Under the pieces are notes generated by a model. It was not told the origin of the DNA, made no database searches, and saw nothing but the letters and a program-made list of their open reading frames with translations. A program made the position numbers and the translations under genes. A DNA stretch of 64,000 bases, from NCBI RefSeq assembly GCF_014982715.1, contig NZ_JADCJY010000002.1, forward strand, positions 434,001 through 498,000, written 5' to 3'. The first letter of the stretch is position 1, and every line of letters starts with the position of its first letter. The stretch comes from Gallalistipes aquisgranensis (lineage in GTDB: Bacteria > Bacteroidota > Bacteroidia > Bacteroidales > Rikenellaceae). Of this stretch, positions 17,745 to 24,652 are shown one piece after another.

Positions 17745-17962
17745 GCAAAACGTCGTATGAGGCGGTTGCCGGACTGCTTCCTCGCAAATCTGGAAAATTT
17801 GTCCCCCGAAGCGGTACAAGCAAAACCCGGCCGGTTTTTTCCCGGAACGGGTTTTGCAGGTCCGAGCCATGGAGCGCGGGCCGTTGTACCCGTTTCGGGA
17901 AGGGCCTTTCCAGAGCCTGCGAGGGAACGGTGCTGCAACGGTTCCGCGCTTCTCTCGTTTAT
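17745..17962 (+). ncRNA. Candidate structured ncRNA, 6S-like rod
   Basis: Seen: nested complementary arms fold this stretch on itself from end to end. Pairs, outside to inside: 17748-17752 with 17956-17960; 17762-17765 with 17944-17947; 17765-17769 with 17935-17939 (shares one base with the previous pair); CCTCGCA 17780-17786 with 17918-17924; TCTGGAAA 17789-17796 with 17907-17914; CCCGAA 17805-17810 with 17894-17899; GGTACAA 17813-17819 with 17884-17890; apical GCAAAACCCG 17820-17829 with 17848-17857. A perfect -7 box stands just upstream and no good reading frame covers it. Known: 6S RNA is a rod of about 180-200 nt with internal loops and its own promoter. Inference: a 6S-type RNA or another highly structured ncRNA; the class is not proven. 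Confidence 0.5.
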
Positions 17963-18010
17963 GAACTGTCCCGACCGGAGCCCGGGACGTCCACGAATGA
18001 ATCGGGACGG

Positions 18011-18277
18011 ATGAAACAATCGGATGAAAAGCGGATTTTGGGCCTTCTGGCCTCCCTCGGTGTCGGTCCGGAGGCTCTCGACGAACCCTCCCTGCTCGTC
18101 GATGCGCTCCGGCGCGCCCACCGTCAGATCTCTTTCTACCGGGAGACGGTGCTCCACTACATGGAGGAGAGCGCCAGGCTCGAACAGGAGAACGAGCGAA
18201 TGGCCTGCCGGTTGGCTTGGCTCGAGGAGGCCGTGCGCCGGCTGGAACTCCGTCCGGAGGGTGTGCGGGAGGATTGA
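18011..18277 (+). CDS. Hypothetical small coiled-coil protein
   Basis: 88 aa starting MKQSDEKRILGLLASLGV. The C-terminal half is a likely coiled coil with heptad-like Leu/Ala spacing (YMEESARLEQENERMACRLAWLEEAVRRLELR). No signal peptide or membrane segment, and I do not recognise a family. The frame is open upstream to 17663 but that part overlaps the structured RNA and reads as low-quality sequence. It is followed by a strong stem-loop at 18403-18440. Real but uncharacterised is my reading; a spurious frame is possible. Confidence 0.5.
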   Translation: MKQSDEKRILGLLASLGVGPEALDEPSLLVDALRRAHRQISFYRETVLHYMEESARLEQENERMACRLAWLEEAVRRLELRPEGVRED

Positions 18278-18402
18278 GCGGGGCCGCGGATTCCGTATCC
18301 GGCGGGCGGAATCCTGCTGCGGGCGGGCGTGTCCGTGAAGCCTGCCGGAGGATGGTGCGGCGGGACGTGAAGGTTTCGTCCCGTGCGGGAAAATAAATAA
18401 AG

Positions 18403-18440
18403 ATACGCCCCGTGCACGACATTCCATGTACGGGGCGTAT
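18403..18440. terminator. Strong stem-loop, convergent genes
   Basis: Arms ATACGCCCCGT (18403-18413) and ACGGGGCGTAT (18430-18440) are perfectly complementary, 11 bp. It lies between the 88-aa gene (+) and the thioredoxin gene (-), so it can end both transcripts. Confidence 0.75.
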
Positions 18441-18472
18441 TCTTTGCGTGTCTGCCGCGACGGCCGGAGGGG

Positions 18473-18907
18473 TTATTTCTGGGCGTCGGCCTTGGCCTTG
18501 AGTTCCTTCACCTGGCGGATGAACTCGTCGGCCGGACTGCCGCCCACCATTTTGCCGACCAGCTTCCCGTCGCCGTTCAGCAGCAGGAAGGTCGGGTAGG
18601 CGTTCACGCCGTAACGCGCCGCGATCGTGCGGCCTTCGCCCACTTCGGCGTCGAATTTGGCGTTGACGAAAGTGGCGTTGAAATAGTCGCCCACCTTTTT
18701 CTGGGTGAAGACCTCGGCGGCCATCCGTTTGCAGGGACCGCACCACGAGGCGTAGACGTCCATGAACACCAGTTTCTTCTGAGCTTTGGCCTTGGCCAGT
18801 ATTTCGGCGAAGGTGCCCTTTTCGAATTTGATCCCCTGGTCGTTCTGTGCCAGGGCGACGCTTCCGATGAACGCCAGGAGGGCGGTCAGTAACATGATCT
18901 TTTTCAT
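18473..18907 (-). CDS. Secreted thioredoxin-fold protein
   Basis: 144 aa with cleavable signal peptide (about 1-20, GSVALAQ) and thioredoxin fold. Active site WCGPC in YASWCGPCKRMAAEVF and the cis-Pro motif in YGVNAYPTFLLL. Predicted periplasmic disulfide reductase or oxidoreductase of the thioredoxin_7/DsbD-gamma style. Its ATG overlaps the rlmN stop by 4 bases, suggesting co-transcription though the functions differ. Confidence 0.9.
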   Translation of the reverse strand: MKKIMLLTALLAFIGSVALAQNDQGIKFEKGTFAEILAKAKAQKKLVFMDVYASWCGPCKRMAAEVFTQKKVGDYFNATFVNAKFDAEVGEGRTIAARYGVNAYPTFLLLNGDGKLVGKMVGGSPADEFIRQVKELKAKADAQK

Positions 18908-20004
18908 ACTCGTTCGTTTTTATGGTTTTCCGTATCGTGTTCAGCAACTGTTGTGCCGAGGCCGGGTGCCCCGCGGCGGGCGGCGGTCTGCCGGCTGCGG
19001 GTGGAGAGGAGGCCGCAGGCGGCCTGGATGTCTTCGCCCCGCGAGGCGCGGATGGTGGTGGTGATGCCCCGCCGGGTGAGTTCGTCCCGGAAGCGGATCA
19101 TCTCTTCGGGACCCGGACTGACGAAGGGCGAGCCCGGGATGGCGTGGAAACGGATCAGGTTGATCCGGCACCGGAGTCCGTCCAGCAGGCGGCACAGTTC
19201 CCGGATGTGGGCCGGAGTGTCGTTTATTCCCCGCAGAACGATGTATTCGAAACTGACGCGCCGCTGCCCGCTCCAGTCGTACCGTTTCAGCAGGGCGATC
19301 GTCTCCGCCACGGGATAGACGCGTTGCAGGGGCATGATGGCGGCCCGCTGGTCGGGAAAGGGATTGTGCAGGCTGACGGCCAGGTGGACTTTCGTCCGGT
19401 CGAGAAAAGTTTTTAGGGCGGGTGTCACCCCCACCGTGGAGAGGGTGATGCGGGTGGGACTCCATCCGTATCCCCAGGGGGCGGTGAGTATCTCCAGCGA
19501 ATCCAGCACGTTGCCGAGGTTGTCGAGCGGCTCCCCCATGCCCATGTAGACCACGTTGGTCAGGCTGTCCCGCTCGGGCAGGGAGGCGATCTGGTTGAGG
19601 ATCTCCCCGGCCGGGAGGTGCTGCTGGAATCCCTGCCGGCCCGTGGCGCAGAAAGCGCAGCCCATCTTGCAGCCTGCCTGCGAGGAGACGCACAGCGTGG
19701 CCCGGTCCCGGTCGGGGATGTAGGCCGATTCGACGCTGTGTCCCCCGCCGGTCGGGAAAAGGTATTTTTTCGTGCCGTCCTGCGAGACGGAGACCGCCGA
19801 AGGAGGCGTGAGCCCGATCTGGTAACGTTCTTCGAGCAGGGTGCGGTTCCGCAGCGAGAGGTCGGTCATCTGTCCGATCTCCGTCGCGCCCTTCCGGTAG
19901 AGCCACGAAGCGATCTGGCCCGCCGCGAAGCGGGGCATCCCGAGTTCCGAGGCGGTTTCCCGGAGCCGGTCGAGCGTCATTCCGAAAAGGTGTTCCTGTG
20001 TCAT
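18904..20004 (-). CDS. rlmN: 23S rRNA (adenine-2503-C2)-methyltransferase
   Basis: Radical SAM enzyme methylating A2503 of 23S rRNA and A37 of some tRNAs. The [4Fe-4S]/SAM motif is CKMGCAFC (Cys 112, 116, 119), preceded by LCVSSQAG and followed by the MGMGEPLDN block, and the second catalytic Cys lies in DIQAACG near the C-terminus. 366 aa from the ATG at 20004. The frame is open further upstream through the tRNA-Ala gene, which cannot be coding. No -7 box was recognised before it. Confidence 0.95.
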   Translation of the reverse strand: MTQEHLFGMTLDRLRETASELGMPRFAAGQIASWLYRKGATEIGQMTDLSLRNRTLLEERYQIGLTPPSAVSVSQDGTKKYLFPTGGGHSVESAYIPDRDRATLCVSSQAGCKMGCAFCATGRQGFQQHLPAGEILNQIASLPERDSLTNVVYMGMGEPLDNLGNVLDSLEILTAPWGYGWSPTRITLSTVGVTPALKTFLDRTKVHLAVSLHNPFPDQRAAIMPLQRVYPVAETIALLKRYDWSGQRRVSFEYIVLRGINDTPAHIRELCRLLDGLRCRINLIRFHAIPGSPFVSPGPEEMIRFRDELTRRGITTTIRASRGEDIQAACGLLSTRSRQTAARRGAPGLGTTVAEHDTENHKNERV

Positions 20005-20126
20005 GCGGTTTCGTGTGTGCGGGTCCGTCTCCGTGACCCGGGATAATACATAACGGGCGTTTCTCCGTCGAATTGTCGTGAAAACCGAAAAAGGGGCCGT
20101 TCCGTCACCGAAAACAGCCCCTTTCG

Positions 20127-20200
<74 letters not shown>

Positions 20201-20334
20201 GTTGAGAGCGCAAATATAATACTTTTTGATAAAACCGCACGAATTTTGCAGGAAATTTCTGCACGAAGGACGATTTTCTTCCTTTTTGCCCGAATTTTTT
20301 CGGGAGGAATGCAGTGCGATTAAATGTTTTTTCC

Positions 20335-20342
20335 TATCTTTG
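20335..20342 (+). promoter_or_regulatory. -7 box (TATCTTTG) of the TonB-family gene
   Basis: Perfect TAnnTTTG 55 bases before the ATG at 20397, leaving a leader of about 48 nt that is AT-rich, typical of Bacteroidetes translation initiation without Shine-Dalgarno. Confidence 0.6.
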
Positions 20343-20396
20343 TAAAAAGAAATGCCGTACTTACTTTTGTTTTAATCAAAAATTAAGCATACAGTC

Positions 20397-21077
20397 ATGG
20401 AAATCAAAAAATCGCCCAAAGCCGATCTGCAGAATAAACGGGGTCTGTTTCTGGAGATAGGTCTGATCGTTTCGCTCGCGCTGATGATCGGTGCGTTCGC
20501 TTACAGCCAGACCGAGAAAGTTGTCCAGGTGATGGACATGGGTACCGTTGCGGTAGAGGAGGAGATCGTGGAGATCACCCGCCAGGATCAGAAGCCGCCT
20601 CAGCCCGTCAAACAGACCATCGCGGTCGTTTCCGACATCATCAACGTGGTGAAGAACGACGTGAAGATCACGACCGAGTTCGACTTCAATGACTTCTCGG
20701 AGGATGCGATCGTGGTTCAGCAGGTAGGTGTTACGGAAGAGGTGGCCGAGTCCGACGAGCCCTTCATCGTGGCCGAGGAGATGCCTTCGTTCATGGGCGG
20801 CGACCTGACCAAGTTCCGTGCGTGGGTGATGGAGCGTATCAAATACCCGACCATCGCCGCCGAAAACGGAATTTCCGGTAACGTGACCCTTTCGTTCGTG
20901 ATTGAGAAGGACGGTTCGCTCACCAACATCACGGTGCTTCAGAGCCCCGACCGTTCGCTCTCCGAGGAGGCCATCCGCGTGCTGCAGATGTCTCCGAAGT
21001 GGACGCCCGGAAAACAGCGGAGTACGCCGGTGCGTGTGAAATACACGCTTCCGGTTCAGTTCAAGATCCAGAACTGA
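20397..21077 (+). CDS. TonB-family energy transducer
   Basis: 226 aa. Cytoplasmic start, single membrane anchor at about 17-38 (LFLEIGLIVSLALMIGAFAYS), acidic and Gln/Pro linker (VEEEIVEITRQDQKPPQPV), then a C-terminal TonB domain (about 135-226) beginning FIVAEEMPSFMGGDLTKFRAWV with GNVTLSFVIEKDGSL and WTPGKQRSTPVRVKY. Couples proton motive force through ExbB/ExbD to TonB-dependent transporters; the SusC in this window is a potential client. It stands alone between a promoter and a terminator. Confidence 0.93.
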   Translation: MEIKKSPKADLQNKRGLFLEIGLIVSLALMIGAFAYSQTEKVVQVMDMGTVAVEEEIVEITRQDQKPPQPVKQTIAVVSDIINVVKNDVKITTEFDFNDFSEDAIVVQQVGVTEEVAESDEPFIVAEEMPSFMGGDLTKFRAWVMERIKYPTIAAENGISGNVTLSFVIEKDGSLTNITVLQSPDRSLSEEAIRVLQMSPKWTPGKQRSTPVRVKYTLPVQFKIQN

Positions 21078-21133
21078 TCCCGTTTCGGGAAAGACCGGAA
21101 CGGTTCCGTGTCCGGTGTCGGAAATCTAACCAC

Positions 21134-21169
21134 AAGAGGGTGTCCGTATCGACGGGTACCCTCTTTTTT
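21134..21169 (+). terminator. Intrinsic terminator after the TonB-family gene
   Basis: Arms AGAGGGT (21135-21141) and ACCCTCT (21158-21164) with a following T-run, 57 bases after the stop. Confidence 0.75.
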
Positions 21170-21264
21170 GGCCGCAGGAAAACGGGAGCGTCGGGCCGGG
21201 TTCCCGTTTCCTTTCTGCCGGTTCGTGCGCTCCGCAGGGAAGCGGCGGCCGGAAACAGAACAAG

Positions 21265-22485
21265 TTGAATTTATATTTTAGCGATTTGAAAGAAGATACG
21301 ATAAACAGGGAATACGAGCGGGAACGGGCCGTACTGGTGGCCGTGGCCCGTGACAGACAGGACGAGCGTCAGGTGACGGAGTACCTCGACGAACTGGAGT
21401 TTCTGGCCGAGACGGCCGATATAGAGACGAAGGCCCGTTTCGTGCAGAAACTGCCGATGCCCAACAACCGGACTTTCGTGGGGCCGGGCAAACTGGAGGA
21501 GATCGTGGCATATGTGCAGGAGCAGGAGATCGACGTGGTGATTTTCGACGACGAGCTCTCGCCTTCCCAGACACGCAACCTGGAGAAAGAGCTCGGCCGG
21601 CGGATACTGGACCGTACGAGCCTGATTCTCGATATTTTCGTGAGCCGGGCGACCACGGCCTATGCCAAGACGCAGGTCGAGCTGGCGCGGTACGAATACC
21701 TGCTGCCCCGGCTGGCCGGCATGTGGACGCACCTCGAGCGGCAGCGGGGCGGTACGGGGACCCGGGGGGGGGCCGGTGAGCGCGAGATCGAGACCGACCG
21801 CCGGATCGTGCGCAACCGCATCGCCAAACTCAAGGAGGATCTTCGGAAGATCGACCGGCAGATGGCCGTGCAGCGCGGCAACCGCGGTTCGCTGGTGAGG
21901 GTTTCGCTGGTGGGCTACACCAACGTGGGGAAATCGACCCTGATGAATCTGATCAGCAAGAGCGAGGTATTCGCCGAGAACAAACTCTTCGCCACGCTCG
22001 ACACGACCGTGCGCAAGGTGGTGCTCGACAACCTGCCCTTCCTGCTTTCGGATACGGTGGGGTTCATCCGAAAACTGCCCCACCAGCTGGTGGAGTCGTT
22101 CAAGTCCACGCTCGACGAGGTGAGGGAGGCCGATCTGCTGCTGCATGTGGTGGACATTTCGCATCCCAATTTCGAGGAGCAGCTGGAGGTGGTCAAGCAG
22201 ACCCTGCAGGAGATCGGTGCCGGGGAGAAACCCGTCTTCCTGATCTTCAACAAGGTGGATGCCTATACCTGCGTGCCGAAGGACGAGGATGACCTGACGC
22301 CTGCCACGCGCGAAAACCGTACGCTGGACGAACTCAAGAACAGTTGGATCGCCAAGGCGAACACCCCCTGCATCTTCATTTCTGCCCGGGAGAAGATCGG
22401 AATCGACAAGCTGCGGCGCGATCTCTATGGTATGGTTCGTGAGATACATGCGGGAAGGTTTCCTTTCAACAACTTTTTGTACTGA
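21265..22485 (+). CDS. hflX: Ribosome-associated GTPase HflX
   Basis: GTPase that binds and can split 70S ribosomes. N-terminal domain includes RTFVGPGKLEEIV; a coiled-coil linker leads to the G domain with G1 GYTNVGKST, G3 DTVGFI and G4 NKVD. The frame begins with TTG at 21265; another TTG at 21286 (MKEDTINREYERERAVLV) is equally plausible and no ATG lies before the conserved region. 406 aa if the first TTG is used. No clear promoter was seen upstream. Confidence 0.93.
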   Translation: MNLYFSDLKEDTINREYERERAVLVAVARDRQDERQVTEYLDELEFLAETADIETKARFVQKLPMPNNRTFVGPGKLEEIVAYVQEQEIDVVIFDDELSPSQTRNLEKELGRRILDRTSLILDIFVSRATTAYAKTQVELARYEYLLPRLAGMWTHLERQRGGTGTRGGAGEREIETDRRIVRNRIAKLKEDLRKIDRQMAVQRGNRGSLVRVSLVGYTNVGKSTLMNLISKSEVFAENKLFATLDTTVRKVVLDNLPFLLSDTVGFIRKLPHQLVESFKSTLDEVREADLLLHVVDISHPNFEEQLEVVKQTLQEIGAGEKPVFLIFNKVDAYTCVPKDEDDLTPATRENRTLDELKNSWIAKANTPCIFISAREKIGIDKLRRDLYGMVREIHAGRFPFNNFLY

Positions 22486-22512
22486 TTCGTTTGGCGGTTC
22501 GGTCTAAATTCA

Positions 22513-22520
22513 TAACTTTA
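22513..22520 (+). promoter_or_regulatory. Variant -7 box (TAACTTTA) before upp
   Basis: Differs from TAnnTTTG only in the last base; 21 bases before the upp ATG, the same spacing as several stronger boxes here. Confidence 0.35.
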
Positions 22521-22541
22521 CTGTACTTAAACAGATAAAAG

Positions 22542-23195
22542 ATGTTGCATATCCTCGATCAGCAAAACACGATTCTCAACAAGTTCGTCGCCGAATTGCG
22601 CGACGTGAACGTCCAGACCGACAGCATGCGTTTCCGGCGCAACCTGGAGCGCGTGGGGGAGGTGATGGCCTACGAGATCAGCAAGACGCTGCGGTACAGT
22701 ACCGTTTCGGTGGAGACCCCCCTCGGGGAGGCCGAAGTGGCCCTGCCGGACGATCAGGTCGTGATCGCCACCATCCTGCGGGCGGGACTGCCCTATCACC
22801 AGGGGTTCCTGAACTACTTCGACGGGGCGCAGAACGCTTTCGTTTCGGCCTATCGCAAGTACAGCAAGGACGGAACCTTCAACGTGAAGGTGGAGTATAT
22901 TTCCTGCTGCGACCTGACCGACAAGATCCTGCTGCTGGTCGATCCGATGCTCGCCACGGGGACTTCGCTCGTGCTGACCTATAATGCCCTGCTCGAAAAG
23001 GGCGGCGTTCCGCGCCACACGCACGTGGCTTCGATCATCGCCAGCGAAGAGGGGATCGAGTACGTCAAGAAACATGTTTCGCAGGAGAAGATGACCATCT
23101 GGAGCGCCTCGGTCGATCAGGAGCTTACGGTGAAGTCCTACATCGTGCCGGGAATCGGCGATGCCGGTGACCTGGCCTACGGCGACAAACTCTGA
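22542..23195 (+). CDS. upp: Uracil phosphoribosyltransferase
   Basis: Salvages uracil to UMP with PRPP. 217 aa. PRPP-binding loop VDPMLATGTSL, uracil-binding C-terminus IVPGIGDAGDLAYG, and N-terminal RRNLERVGEVMAYE are diagnostic. Single-gene unit with its own terminator 24 bases after the stop. Confidence 0.96.
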   Translation: MLHILDQQNTILNKFVAELRDVNVQTDSMRFRRNLERVGEVMAYEISKTLRYSTVSVETPLGEAEVALPDDQVVIATILRAGLPYHQGFLNYFDGAQNAFVSAYRKYSKDGTFNVKVEYISCCDLTDKILLLVDPMLATGTSLVLTYNALLEKGGVPRHTHVASIIASEEGIEYVKKHVSQEKMTIWSASVDQELTVKSYIVPGIGDAGDLAYGDKL

Positions 23196-23218
23196 GATGC
23201 GGATTCGTATAGAATGGG

Positions 23219-23253
23219 GAAGCCCCCGGCGGAAACGCCGGGGGCTTCTTTTT
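23219..23253 (+). terminator. Intrinsic terminator after upp
   Basis: GC-rich stem GAAGCCCCCGGCG / CGCCGGGGGCTTC closed by a GAAA loop, followed by TTTTT. Confidence 0.9.
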
Positions 23254-23284
23254 ATCGGATGCTAACCTGACCGAGTGTTCGGGT

Positions 23285-23421
23285 TCATCCGGCAGGGCGT
23301 GAAAACCTATCGGGGAGAATATATAATCGGCACAGACTTGTCGTTTTATTGTATCGCATTTTAAAGTGATATGGTATGTTTATTTTATGGAATATGATGA
23401 AAATAATGTCCTGCCGGATGA
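23285..23421. repeat. 12-bp inverted repeat pair in non-coding DNA
   Basis: TCATCCGGCAGG at 23285-23296 and its exact complement CCTGCCGGATGA at 23410-23421 bracket about 113 bases of AT-richer sequence between upp and the next minus-strand gene. No reading frame of note lies inside. Meaning unknown. Confidence 0.45.
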
Positions 23422-23440
23422 GCCCTTATGCAGTATGTTT

Positions 23441-23980
23441 TCAGGCGATATCGCCCGAAAGCCTGTAACGGGATTTGTCGAATACGAGCGTATCGGTGAC
23501 CGGTTCGTGGTGGTAGGGTACGTATTCGAACACCTGCGCCAGGAGGATGTCTCCGGTGGAGGTCTTGTAGATCACGACGAGGATCGCCGAACTTTCGCTG
23601 TGCGGCAGGCCGACCAGGGCGTCGAAATCGCCCGCCTGTACGTATTTGTTGACGGTGTCGCGGTAAGCCGCGTCGAAAAAGAGTTCGTATCGTTTGAGGC
23701 GTTCGCCGGAGGGTTTGTAGACGGGGACAGCGGATTTTCCGTAGAGATTCATCAGTAGTTTGACGATTCCTATCAGGCCGAAAACCGCACCGGCCATCAG
23801 CACGGCCGAGGAGAGGTTGGGGCTGTTGTAGATGCCGGGAACCAGATAGTTCACCGCGAAGAAATCCGCTCCAATAAAAAGGAACAGGAGCGCCATCAGG
23901 GGGCTTTTCTTTTTGCAGACGATATTGTCGGGGTCGATCGAATAGATGGTTTCGTCGATGGATTGATATTCGGGATTCAT
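23441..23980 (-). CDS. Hypothetical membrane protein
   Basis: 179 aa. Two predicted helices close together (about 30-50 LMALLFLFIGADFFAVNYLV and 59-78 AVLMAGAVFGLIGIVKLLM) after a short cytoplasmic N-terminus (NPEYQSIDETIYSIDPDNIV), then a soluble C-terminal domain of about 95 residues (YELFFDAAYRDTVNKYVQAG, ILLAQVFEYVPYHHEPVT). I do not recognise the family. The short helical hairpin plus cytoplasmic domain is common in uncharacterised Bacteroidetes proteins. No promoter or partner gene suggests a role. Confidence 0.65.
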   Translation of the reverse strand: MNPEYQSIDETIYSIDPDNIVCKKKSPLMALLFLFIGADFFAVNYLVPGIYNSPNLSSAVLMAGAVFGLIGIVKLLMNLYGKSAVPVYKPSGERLKRYELFFDAAYRDTVNKYVQAGDFDALVGLPHSESSAILVVIYKTSTGDILLAQVFEYVPYHHEPVTDTLVFDKSRYRLSGDIA

Positions 23981-24088
23981 GTTTTTTTCGCTTTTTCGTG
24001 TTTGGAAACAGATACGGCTCCGCCTCTCCCGTTCCGGGTGCGGTTTCCGGCGGACGCCCGGGGGCGGCCTGTGGTGAAAAGCGAAAGG

Positions 24089-24481
24089 TTAAATGAGTAT
24101 TTTCCTCAGTGCGAAGACGTGGTAGTCCACGGCATGTCCGGAACGGACAGAGGGGCGGGAGAGTCGCTTGCAGTGATACCGTACGTGCACGTCGGTACCG
24201 GTGTCCGGAGTGCAGAGTCCGGTTCCCCCGGCAGGAGCGTAGGGACGGACCGGCGTCTCGCTCCGTTCGGGAACGCTGATGCGTGCCCGTTCCGGATGTT
24301 CGAAAAACCGGATGTTGTCCTGCAGGTCGTTGAACGTCAGCCCGTCCTGCGTGCGAACGCTTTCGGTTTTTTCCGTCCGGGGTGTTTGTTCCGGAGAGAC
24401 GGCCGGGGAAAACCCGTATCCTGCCATGATCCACAGCAGGGCGAACAGTAGTCCCGAAAAATAGGCCGCGAAAGTGCGCAT
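24089..24481 (-). CDS. Hypothetical exported small protein
   Basis: 130 aa starting MRTFAAYFSGLLFALLWIMAGYGFS, a signal peptide or anchor, followed by a Thr/Glu/Pro-rich stretch and a basic C-terminal half with scattered His/Cys. A -7 box at 24500-24507 places the start at ATG 24481; the in-frame ATG at 24502 falls inside the box. No family recognised; the low-complexity look leaves some doubt that the product is functional. Confidence 0.5.
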   Translation of the reverse strand: MRTFAAYFSGLLFALLWIMAGYGFSPAVSPEQTPRTEKTESVRTQDGLTFNDLQDNIRFFEHPERARISVPERSETPVRPYAPAGGTGLCTPDTGTDVHVRYHCKRLSRPSVRSGHAVDYHVFALRKILI

Positions 24482-24499
24482 ACGATTCTCTCTTTCGGA

Positions 24500-24507
24500 C
24501 AAATATA
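24500..24507 (-). promoter_or_regulatory. -7 box (TATATTTG) before the small exported protein gene
   Basis: Perfect TAnnTTTG 19 bases upstream of ATG 24481. Confidence 0.55.
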
Positions 24508-24572
24508 AACTATTTTATCGAATGAAAGGTTTTTTGCGGTGAAAATTTCATGTGTCCGGACCGGATTTTCCG

Positions 24573-24611
24573 AAAAAAAGACCGCTCCGAACATGCGGAA
24601 CGGTCTTTTCG
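24573..24611 (-). terminator. Intrinsic terminator after the EF-G paralogue
   Basis: Arms AAAAGACCG (24576-24584) and CGGTCTTTT (24601-24609), with an inner TCCG/CGGA pairing; on the minus strand the stem is followed by a T-run. A second hairpin, CGGAAGCCGA/TCGGCTTCCG at 24619-24642, lies between it and the stop codon. Confidence 0.75.
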
Positions 24612-24652
24612 AAGGAACCGGAAGCCGAACCGTCGGCTTCCGTTCGCGGATA

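Noticed and set aside
17757-18014. Possible plus-strand small protein inside the structured RNA region
   Set aside because: Low-complexity Pro/Arg-rich product with no support; the base-pairing of the same stretch explains its constraint better.
23366-23758. 130-codon plus-strand frame opposite the hypothetical membrane protein
   Set aside because: Only an antisense reading of the 3' part of the minus-strand gene, which has proper membrane helices.
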